The position numbers and the translations under genes are program-made. This document shows, piece after piece, positions 6,985-15,900 of a stretch of 64,000 nt of DNA (position 1 is its first letter; the number at the start of each line of letters is the position of its first letter). The stretch is from JBGSMF01 sp964651475 (GTDB lineage: Bacteria; Chloroflexota; Anaerolineae; Fen-1058): positions 16,697 to 80,696 of the forward strand of contig CAZYXV010000019.1 in assembly GCA_964651475.1 (NCBI GenBank). The letters run 5' to 3'. The notes under the pieces were generated by a model, which was given only the letters and a program-made list of their open reading frames with translations, made no database searches and was not told where the DNA came from.

Positions 6985-9900
6985 ATGTTTTGCCCAAAAT
7001 GCGCCCATCCTAACCCGTCCGATGCTACAACGTGCCACAAGTGCAAGCACGATATCCACGACGCGCGCGACCGCGTGTTCATCGGCCGCGAATTTATCTT
7101 TGTGCAGGCCGACGAGCGCCGCCCCGTCGCGCTCAAGGTAGACGGCGCCGTACAAACGTATCGCGCCGCCGCCATCCTTTCACGGCACCAGCACGCGGTC
7201 AGTTTTGGCGACGCGCCCCCTGCAAGCAAAAAGCAGCGCGAAAGGTGGCCCTTGCCCGATCAACCCCAACTGCCTCTGCCATCGCTCAAGCTGCTGACCG
7301 TCGTCAGCGACCGCAAGATTTACAAGCCCAGCACCGAAGCGCACCTGTTCATCGTCGCGCCGGACGCGGCGGAAAAACAAGCCGCGCTCGAAATCAAGCT
7401 GGCGGGGCAAAAGGTGTACGAAGCCAGCGTGGCGCTCAACCGGGATGGCCTGGCGCTGCACTGTTATCCGGATCTAAAAGAAGGCGAATACACGGCGCAC
7501 GTCACGCTGCCCGGCGGGCAGGCCGAGTGTTCGTTCAGCGTGGCCGAGTTCACGCTTTCTCCGCTAATCGCTACGCTGGAAAAGCACGAATACGCCAAAA
7601 AGCGCCTCACCTTCACGCTCAAGCTGCTCTTGCTGTCTGCGCCTTACTCTGGCGAGGTCGAGCTTGGCTTGCAGTGCCAGGTGTGCGGCGAGCGCGTGGT
7701 GGCCACGCAAAAAGTCAAGGCCCAGGAGGGCGTGGCGCGCGGCGACTTTGACCTTTCGGGGCACGGCGGGCCGTTCCACGTGCAAATCACCACGCCCGAC
7801 GGCAACACGGCGCTGGTGTCGTTCCCCGGCACAGGCGCCGTCGAGCGCGAGCACATCAAGATTAACCGATTGGGTCAAGAGTACGAGGCAGGGTTATTGC
7901 CGTGGGAAGGCGCCGAGCCTGTGCGCGGATTTTACATCGGCCCCGGCGCGATGAACGTGACGCCGCTGACGCTGGAAAGCGTCCACGCTGAAAGCGGCAA
8001 GTTAAAAGCGGCAAGCGACATATCATCGGCGCAGGTGGTATCGTTCAATCCGCGCGCTCTGACGGTCACGCTGGACGAGGTAAAGAGTCTCAAGCGCGGC
8101 GACACAATCGAGTTTGCCGTAGACGCGCCATACACACTGTTCACCGTCGGCGCGTTCACCAAAGACAAGCCATTTGAAGGCTGGGGTATCGTCGTCAAAC
8201 CAGTGGCGTTCGAGGCCGCGCTGACCGCGCCCCCAACGGCCCAACCCGGCCAAGAGATTGGGATTCAAATTTCCGAGTCTGGCGCTGGCGCGTTTTGCCT
8301 GCTGCTCGTTTACGACGCCCGGCTGGAACACGAAAGCCCCACGCCCAAGCTGGCCAGGCGCATTTACGAAAGCGTGCGCGACGCCACCGGCAATCTGACC
8401 GCCGGCCAGGTGCCCAGCGCGAGAGAGCAAAAGCAATTTGTGCCAGAGGACGTGGTATTGGGAGGAGTGGATGGCATGCCGATGATGCCTTTTGCGGTGA
8501 GATCGCCGATGGCCGTGATGCGCGCCGCCGCGCCTCAGGGATACGCCATGGCTGAAGAAGCCGAAGCCATGCCCACCAAATCCCTGGCCCAGACCGCCGT
8601 CGCCCAGGCGCCGACGATGGTGGTGGCGCCCACGCGCATGGAATTCCCCGAGCTGGCCTACATCGAAATGTTTTATCTCGAAGGCCAGGCCTCGCGCACC
8701 GTCAGGCTGGGCGACCAGATTGGCACGTGGCGCGCGCGGGCTTATGTGTTCAAGGGAGCAGACTATCGCGAACTCACTGCAGACGTCCAGGCCGACAAGC
8801 CCCTCTACGCCGAACTCGATCTGCCGGCGATTGCCAGCACCGGCGACGACATCACGGCCGCCGTCAATTACTTTACCCGCGAGCCGGCCGAGCTGGTCGT
8901 CACGTCGCTGTTCGGAGAAACGCGCCACCGGGTGACGGGCGCGGGCGCTGAGCATTTCTCCATCCAAGGCCCGGGCCGCGTGGAGGTGCGCATCGAAAAT
9001 CCGCATGGCTCGGATTGGAGTGTGCGAGACGTCGCCCCGCCCGGCGTGCAAAAAGTGACCGCCTCGCGCCTGGTGATCCTGGACAAGGGGCAAACCGCGC
9101 AAGGCGAAAAGGTGGTGATTTACGCTTCGATGGGGCAGGTGCTCAAAGACACCATTACGGCCCTCATTCACTATCCGTTTGGTTGAGCGGAGCAAACCTC
9201 GTCGGCCCTGTATGGGCTGGCTATAGCTTATCGCGGCATCACCGGCGGCGTCGTGCCGGGCGACCTGGCCACCACGCAGGGGCGCATCCTGGCTGGCCTG
9301 CAGCGCCTGTCTACGTTCCAATATCCAGACGGCATGTACGCCATCTGGTGCGGCGGCCAGCCGGGCGTAGACATCACCTCGCGCGTGGCGCATCGCCTGT
9401 TGGGATTGCGCGGGCTGCCGTTCCCAATGTCCGAAGACATGTTGATCAAGGCCAAAGACGCGCTGCTCAAGACCAAATACCACGATAATTCGCTCTTGCC
9501 GCTCGATGCGGGCTTTGGCAAAAAGATGGAAAGCGCCGAGGACGCGGTGGCGTATTATTTCGCGGGGAATGGCCAGCGCGACAAGGCGCTCCAACTCTTG
9601 CGCAAGACCGTTCAACGCGAAGGCAGCAAGGTCTATTGGAAAGCCACCTCCTCCTGGGGCGGGAACCTGGAAGTGAGCGCCGACGCGGCGAGGGTCATGT
9701 ACCACGCTAAAGACGAGCTGTTCCGCCCGGCGTTCGCGTTCGTCACCGGCAAGCTGGTCAACGGCATGTTGTATTCCACCGCCGACACGCGCGCGCTGGT
9801 GCACTTGCTCGCCTCGCTCCAGTTCGACCCGGCCACGCGGGCGGTGATTGACGGGCAAGAAGTAGCGTTGGGCGACCCTTCGGCAGGCTCAGGGCAAGTC

Positions 9901-10299
9901 GTCACCGTCGGCAAGCAAGTGACGGCGCTCAGCGACAACTTGATTGTGCGCCTGGACGAAGAGATCGAGATCAATCACCTGGAGCCGCGCGCCGATTTCC
10001 AATTCGAGGTCAAGCCCACCAAGACCAAACTGGACGTGGGCGAACGCATCCAGATCACCGTCACGCCCAAAGAGCAGACGATTGCCCCGCTGGCGCGGCT
10101 GTTCTTGCCCGGCAACCTGGCGCTGCTCAAGGGCGGCGCCAACGCGCAGACGGCGCACTTGCCCATCGAGCGCAAGGAACTCGTCGTAGACGCGGTGGCC
10201 GTCAGGCCGGGGCGCGGCAAGCTCTACGTTTCGGTCCACGACATGTACGACGCGGATAAAGTCGGCACCATGCCGGGCATTGAAATCAGCGTCAAGTAA
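6985..10299 (+). CDS. Alpha-2-macroglobulin-like protein, candidate selenoprotein (in-frame UGA at the thioester Cys)
   Basis: Read straight through, 1104 residues. The N-terminus is a zinc ribbon (CPKC...CHKC), not a signal peptide. Macroglobulin-type beta domains follow, then an MG7-like stretch (EFPELAYIEMFYLEG...LGDQIGTWRARAYVF) and the thioester region HYPFG-[UGA]-AEQTSSALYG. The known motif in this superfamily is P-Y/F-G-C-x-E-Q, so codon 734 (TGA, 9184-9186) replaces the cysteine. The frame stays open for 370 more codons encoding a clear thioester-domain helix bundle (TQGRILAGLQRLSTFQYPDG). A hairpin fitting a bacterial SECIS follows the UGA (9201-9221). Alternatives: a recent nonsense mutation, a sequencing error, or two separate polypeptides (6985-9186 and 9253-10299). 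A REP word encodes GDPSAGSGQ near residue 967. The absence of a signal peptide suggests a cytoplasmic location. The C39 peptidase gene follows after 3 bases. Confidence 0.85.
9184..9221 (+). promoter_or_regulatory. UGA codon plus candidate bacterial SECIS hairpin
   Basis: After UGA (9184-9186) the RNA can form an 8-bp stem GUCGGCCC (9201-9208) / GGGCUGGC (9214-9221), with two G.U pairs, around the 5-nt loop UGUAU. The loop starts 22 nt after the UGA and its second base is G. As I recall the bacterial SECIS model, it wants a loop about 16-37 nt downstream with a G in the first two loop positions; both hold. A GC-rich coding region can form such hairpins by chance. Confidence 0.5.
9876..9898. 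repeat. REP-like word CTTCGGCAGGCTCAGG inside the macroglobulin gene
   Basis: The sequence CCCTTCGGCAGGCTCAGGG is translated in frame as PSAGSGQ. Close relatives occur at 16346-16366 (inside another gene) and 43790-43810 (intergenic). It is a mobile palindromic word tolerated in a loop of the protein. Confidence 0.7.
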
Positions 10300-10302
10300 C
10301 CC

Positions 10303-11718
10303 ATGCGTCCATCGCGCCACGCTCGTATTCGCCGCGTGCCGCCTCCCGCTCGCCGCTTTAGCTGGCAGGGGGCGGCCGCCTTTGGAATCGTCGTGCTGAC
10401 GTTGGCGGCCGCCCTGGGCGCTACCGCCATCTATGTTCTGCGGATGCTTCCCCCGCGTTACATCGTCGCCTACTTGCCCGAACCGCTTCAGGGGCTTGCC
10501 AGCCGGCCGCGCGTCGAGTTGCCCACGCCAGTCGCCACGCTGCCTTCCCATCAACTGGCCGCGCTGCTCACGCCGGTTGCAACCAGCCAGCCAGCAGATC
10601 AGCCAACCCCAACGGCGAGCCTCGCCCCCTCGCCCATGCCCGCCGCCCTCTCGTCTCCCGCTCCGCTTGCCGCTTCTCCCACCCCCACCACCACGCCCAC
10701 GCCCACGCCCACGCTCACCCTCACGCCGGCCTACGCGCCCGGCCCCGCACAGATAGCGCGCAGCACGCCGGCGGTACTATCCGACACGAGCATACTCTTG
10801 ACCGGCTTTACCCACGCGTACCAGACGTGGAACAATTGCGGGCCGGCCACGCTGGCCATGGCCCTGAGCTACTTTGGCTGGGCCGGCACGCAAAAAGACA
10901 CCGCCGCCTTTTTAAAGCCCGACCCCGAGGATCGCAATGTATCGCCGGACCAGGTCATCACTTATGTGCGTTCGCAGGGCTACCACGCCATGCTGCGCTC
11001 GGGCGGCACGCTGGATATTCTCAAGGCGATGTTGCACGCCGGCTTGCCGGTCCTTATCGAAAAAGGATTCGAGCCGGACGACAAGTTGGGCTGGATGGGC
11101 CACTATTTGTTGATCGTGGGCTATAGCGAGCCGCGCCAAGAGTTTGTGGCCATGGATTCGTACCTGGGACCGTCGCAATCCGCGCCGTTCGCCGAGACCG
11201 ACCGCTACTGGCGGCAGTTCAACCGGACGTACATTGTGATTTACGAAACCGCCGACCAGGAATTGATGGTGTCGCAGCTGATCGGCAGTTCAGCCAGCGA
11301 CGCCGCCATGCATCAAAACGCCATGGCCGCCGCCCAGGCCGAAGTCGCCGCCAACCCACAAGACGCTTTCGGCTGGTTCAATATCGGGACGAATTACGAA
11401 GCGATGGGAATGCACGCCGAGGCCGCCGCCGCTTACGACCGCGCGCGGCAATTGGGTCTGCCCTGGCGCATGACGTGGTACCAGTTCGGCTGGTTCGAGG
11501 CTTACCTGGCCACGGGGCGATACGACGACGTATTGGCGCTGGCCGACGCCACGCTCAAGTCTAATCCGTACTCTGAAGAAATGTATTATTACAAGGGACG
11601 CATGCACGCCGCGCGCGGAGAGCTAGACGCGGCGCGCGAGCAATATCAACTGGCGCTCCAGCACAATGCCTACTTTTCCGCCGCGCAGCAAGCCCTGATG
11701 GCGTTAGGCAATCCATAG
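10303..11718 (+). CDS. Membrane-anchored C39-like cysteine peptidase with TPR repeats
   Basis: 471 residues. One N-terminal membrane segment (residues about 25-45), then a Pro/Thr/Ser-rich linker (about 75-150; PTTTPTPTPTLTLTP). A C39-like papain-fold domain follows with Cys in WNNCGPATLAM, His in GWMGHYLLIVGY and Asp in AMDSYLGP. The C-terminal 130 residues are TPR-like (DAFGWFNIGTNYEAMGMHAEAAAAYDRA). It starts 3 bases after the macroglobulin-like stop, so the two are surely one operon. Pairing a cysteine peptidase with a macroglobulin suggests protease/inhibitor or joint trapping functions; that is inference. The catalytic domain should face outside the membrane if the anchor is a type II segment. 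Confidence 0.85.
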   Translation: MRPSRHARIRRVPPPARRFSWQGAAAFGIVVLTLAAALGATAIYVLRMLPPRYIVAYLPEPLQGLASRPRVELPTPVATLPSHQLAALLTPVATSQPADQPTPTASLAPSPMPAALSSPAPLAASPTPTTTPTPTPTLTLTPAYAPGPAQIARSTPAVLSDTSILLTGFTHAYQTWNNCGPATLAMALSYFGWAGTQKDTAAFLKPDPEDRNVSPDQVITYVRSQGYHAMLRSGGTLDILKAMLHAGLPVLIEKGFEPDDKLGWMGHYLLIVGYSEPRQEFVAMDSYLGPSQSAPFAETDRYWRQFNRTYIVIYETADQELMVSQLIGSSASDAAMHQNAMAAAQAEVAANPQDAFGWFNIGTNYEAMGMHAEAAAAYDRARQLGLPWRMTWYQFGWFEAYLATGRYDDVLALADATLKSNPYSEEMYYYKGRMHAARGELDAAREQYQLALQHNAYFSAAQQALMALGNP

Positions 11719-11755
11719 AGCCATTTCAAGGCCTTGGTCATCGTTTCGGCCATTT

Positions 11756-11827
11756 TCACCGCAGAGGCGCAGAGGCCGCCGGGTTTTCAATTGATTTTCC
11801 TCCGCGTTCCCCGCGTCTCTGCGGTGC
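11756..11827. repeat. Inverted-repeat element of the CACCGCAGAGGCGC type
   Basis: CACCGCAGAGGCGC at 11758-11771 is mirrored by GCGTCTCTGCGGTG at 11813-11826, with an AT-rich centre. This CACCGCAGAGACGC word is common between genes in several phyla. It lies between the convergent C39 and M23-like genes. Confidence 0.6.
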
Positions 11828-11867
11828 ACTACACCCCGTGTGGCCCACAGGATGACCAACACCCATT

Positions 11868-12758
11868 TCAAGGTTGCACCACTAGGGCGTTTCTGGCCAA
11901 AAAAGCGCCGTCAAACAAAATCGGCACTGGTTTGCTGCGCCGCCCATCCGTTTGAATGTGTAGATGGGGACGCCAGCTCTTGCCCGAGTTGCCCACCTTG
12001 GCCAGCGGATGGCCAACCTCGACCCGGTCCCCCACCTCCACCACCACGCTCCCCTTGAGCAAATGCCCTAACAAAATCCGAATGTCGCCGCATTGCAGCA
12101 CCACGCGGTTCATGGCCCTGCTGGCCATAAACAACTTGTTCACGGGAGAATCGGGAATGACATTCATGACCTCGACCACTTGTCCCTCACAAGGACTATA
12201 GACAGTCGCCCCGTAGATTACATAGTCGTCCACCTCCGAGGCGGCAAACCCATTGCTATGTCTTCCCCAGCCATTCAACGCTTCGATATCCACAGCGTAC
12301 GTCGTCGAGTCGCTCATGAGGTGGCCGTTGAGCAGCGGGTGGCTGCCCCCATCGGCGATATAATAGATGCCGCCTTTTAGAGGGAAGGCAAGAGAAACAG
12401 GCTCACCTTCGTACCTGTACCCCCACAGGATACTCAGATCGAAAAAGATCAACACAGCCGCAATCGCCAGGCTAATGCCTGTGAGCAGCCAGCCGCCCGC
12501 GCTTTCGTGCCAAAAAGGTCGCGGCCTCACCCGCCAGTAAGCGGCGCGCGCCACGATTACAAACACTGCCACGAGAACGTACCTCAGCACGTAGCCGAGC
12601 ATGGACCAGGTGCCGACCATAAAGCGCTGCATCACCACCGCCCCGCACACGCCGGCGCGCAGCAGCCAATCCACCTTGCGCTGGTCCCGGTCGAACCACA
12701 ACCAGGCCATCAATCCAAGCGGAATCAGCAAATCAGCAATGACCGCATCAGATAACAT
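11868..12758 (-). CDS. Membrane protein with M23-like (LytM/duplicated hybrid) peptidase domain
   Basis: 296 residues. Four membrane segments in the first 130 residues are followed by a domain with the M23/lysostaphin-type layout: a YAVDIE segment, VYSPCEGQVVEV, LLGHLLKGSVVVEVGDRVEVG and the closing GKSWRPHLHIQT (HxH motif). The first zinc ligand is normally within HxxxD; here GHLMSDSTTYAVD is a plausible but not exact version. If active it would cut peptidoglycan cross-bridges outside the membrane. The opposite orientation to its neighbours gives it its own promoter. Family M23 is likely; activity is uncertain. Confidence 0.78.
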   Translation of the reverse strand: MLSDAVIADLLIPLGLMAWLWFDRDQRKVDWLLRAGVCGAVVMQRFMVGTWSMLGYVLRYVLVAVFVIVARAAYWRVRPRPFWHESAGGWLLTGISLAIAAVLIFFDLSILWGYRYEGEPVSLAFPLKGGIYYIADGGSHPLLNGHLMSDSTTYAVDIEALNGWGRHSNGFAASEVDDYVIYGATVYSPCEGQVVEVMNVIPDSPVNKLFMASRAMNRVVLQCGDIRILLGHLLKGSVVVEVGDRVEVGHPLAKVGNSGKSWRPHLHIQTDGRRSKPVPILFDGAFLARNALVVQP

Positions 12759-12844
12759 TTATCCTCACCACTATGCTGCGTTCATTGCCTGAGCTTACCA
12801 GAAAATTCAACTTTTGACTAGCCGGCTGGAGAGGGCGTCGGCCC

Positions 12845-12877
12845 ACCTTCCTGGAAGCTCGGAGCTTCCAGGAAGGT
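12845..12877. repeat. 33-nt REP-like palindrome, copy 1
   Basis: ACCTTCCTGGAAGCTC, a single G, then the exact complement. It matches the palindrome at 20717-20749 except for a paired T:A to C:G change and the loop base. It lies in the leader region of the 1959-aa gene. Confidence 0.75.
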
Positions 12878-12954
12878 AAATCCGCTCATTTTGTGTTATA
12901 CTAGCCTCAGCCCAATCGCGGCGCGCAAGCCCATATCCAAATGACCGAGGAGAT

Positions 12955-15900
12955 ATGCACTGTCCAGCTTGTGACCAGCCTGATTTTGATCCAACTGCGC
13001 CTTGCCCTCAATGCCAATTCAGCGGCGACCCGGCCCTGGTGGAGGAACTGGCCCACGTGGACTGGGTGCTGGATCAGATAGGGGGCTGGCCCGTGTTCAA
13101 CGAGGCCGACCGGCAATCTATCCGCCAGCATTACGCCGCGCGCCAGCGTGAGCTTGAAATCAACCTGGGACTGCGCCTGCCCCCCTTCACCGATGAACAA
13201 GCCGCCGCCGCGTGGCCGGAACTTGTTCAGCGCGAGGCGCTGCTCCAATACCTGGCCGAATGGCTGGAGGAAGGCTCGCTTCAACCGCCGGCGGCGCAAA
13301 CACTCGTTGAACAGGTCAAGCGTCAAATCAAAGACCTGCTCGAACAACTCGAGGGGCGCGCTCGCCCCGCCTTGCATCAAACCGATTTTGGGCGACTGGA
13401 CCTGATTCGCTTTCTTTTGGAAGCGGTTGACCATCTGAGCCAGAAAGATGGCTTTGCCACGCCAGAGGCGCACGCATTGGTCCGCAGCCGGCTAGAGGCC
13501 CAGCAAGAACACCTTGAAATTAACCTGGGGCTGCGTCCCGCGCCAGCGCCCGAACCCCAGCCGGCGCCGCCCGAGCCCGAACCTGCGCCGCCCGCGCCGC
13601 CGCCCGCCCCGCCCGCCGCGCCGCCCCTTCCCTTCCGCGATAGGCTGTTGCGCACGCTGCTTTCCGTGCGCACGCTGCAAGCGCTGCTCTTTTTGGGCAT
13701 CTTTTTGACCTTTTCGGCGGCGCTCTCGTTTGTGGCCTGGGGATGGCGCGACTTTTCGGCCCCGCTGCGCGTGGCCATCCCCACCGGCTTTACGGCTCTC
13801 TTTTTCGCGATGGGTTGGTACGTCCGCACGCGGACGCCTCTGTATCGCTCGGGCATCGCGCTCAGCGCGATTGCATCGCTGCTCATTCCCATAGACTTTT
13901 ACACGCTTTACGCCAACCTGAACATCTCGGCCGATTATGGGCCATCGTTCTGGCTGCTGACCTCGCTGGCCTGCCTGGCCGCCTACATTGTGACCACGCT
14001 GATTATCCAGAACCCGCTTTTCGGCTACCTGGTGGGCGTGGCCGCCGGCAGCACGGTGCTGGCCCTCATCCAGGTGGCGCACCAGGCTCTTGGCTTCTCG
14101 CTCGATTGGCGCACGGCGGGGCTATCGGCGCTGGCGCTGTGTTTCACCGTGCTATCGGCGCGGCGCTCGTCGCCCCGCCTGCCGCGCGTGTTCGCCGACC
14201 CGCTCCGCGCGCTGGCCCTGCTGGCGATGGGCGTGTTGATGCCGCTGAGCTTTGGCTGGCGCTACATTGGCCGCAGCGCGTACGACACACTCCATTATGC
14301 CATGACAATCAACTGGTGGGTGGGCGGGTTCATCTTTGGATGGGGGGCGGTGTACCACCGCAGCCGCAGCCTGGGGATACTGGCGGCAATGACGCTGCCC
14401 ATCGCCACGTATATGGCCCAGGCCGCGCTCTTTGACTGGCGCGAGATTAATCCCGCGTGGCACGCGTTTGGATGGGCCTGCCTCGTGCCGCTTTATTTCG
14501 TCGTCGGCCATAGATTGCTGGCCCGTAAAGAGGACACTGTTCTGTATGGGCACGGGCGGACGGCAACGGGATGGGGCGCGGCGCTGCTCATCGCCGCGGC
14601 TTTGTGGTCCCTCACCGAGTTTAGCAGCGGCGCTGCGGCGGCCTGCAGCCACGCGGTCCTGGCCGGATCGGTGGTTTTGGCAACGCGATTGTGGCGGCGT
14701 CCCGCGTATCTTTACGGCGCGTCGCTTTTATCGTTTTCGGCCCTCACCTTTGCCCTCACCGAGTTGAACCTGAACCTGTCTCAACTCACGCCCGGCTGGG
14801 CCGCGCTTGCCATCGCGCACATGCTGATTGCCATTCGCCTCCGAGACGCCTCGGCGCAAGGGCAGGCCGGCGCGCCCTCTTTTTTTGCCACGCCGCTCGT
14901 GACGGCTGCCTACGCCCTGGCTGCCCTGGCAATCGCGCAGGCGCTCGCGCCTTACGATGGCGACAGTGTGGCGTATGTGTTGGGCAACTGGCTGGGGCTG
15001 GCGGCCTGGGGCGCGTGGCTGGCGCACACAGGACAGCCCGGTTTTGCCGCCTCCCCCCCTTCGCGCTCCACGTTTTTTTCACGCGTGCTATATGATTTTA
15101 GACGCTCCCGCTTTCATTGGTTCACGGCCTTGCCCCTGCCCGTGTGGCTGTGGGTCTTGTTTTCCAATCGCGGGCCGCTGGATTCCAGCTTTCCAATCGC
15201 GCTGGCCGTTTTAGCCTGGGGGCTGGGGGCGCTCAGTTACCGGCTCGAACGGGTCGAGAGCGCGTATGGCCTGCCGTGGTACCTGATGGAATTGCTCGTC
15301 AGCATCGCCGCGCCGCTGGCAGCCTGGCTCGTCGCGCCGGAGGGTTTCACGCCGGCGTTGTGCTTGCTGGCGGTTGGCCTGCTTTACTTTGCGGACGCCG
15401 CCGCCAACCGGCAAACGATCGAGCTGTTGCCGGGCGGATTGGTGACGGCCTGGGGGCTGGAACGCTTGCTGGACAAGCTGCGCGTTTCTTTTGACGCCAC
15501 AACCCTCATCCTGGCGCTGCTCGTGGCCGCGTACATTCTGGGCGCGCTGTGGATCGAGCGCAAGAAATCGCCCGTCTTTACCCATCGCTTCTTGATTCCG
15601 CTTTACCTGTCAGCCCACTTGATCAGCCTGGCCGTGCTGTGGCGGATTTACGTCCATCCCATCAACGACGTCTTGCGCGATATTGCATGGACGGACGAGA
15701 TGCGCGCGTGGGGCGCGGCCGGCCAGATCGTGCTGGGCATCGTTTACGGCCTGTACGCCTGGGGCATTTACAAAGAGCACTGGGCGCACGCGGCGGCGTG
15801 GCTGCTCATGGGCGGCGGGGGATTCGTGGCGATTGCCTATAGCCAGGGGCGCGGCTCGTCGGCGGCCAAAGGCGCGCTGGCTGTGATCGCCTTTATCCTG

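Noticed and set aside
9184..9253. Simple frameshift between two macroglobulin ORFs
   Set aside because: Both halves are in the same frame; only the TGA separates them, so no indel is needed.
8023..9858. 611-codon minus-strand frame across the macroglobulin-like gene
   Set aside because: Antisense shadow; composition is arginine/histidine-rich with no family features. It does not explain the UGA.
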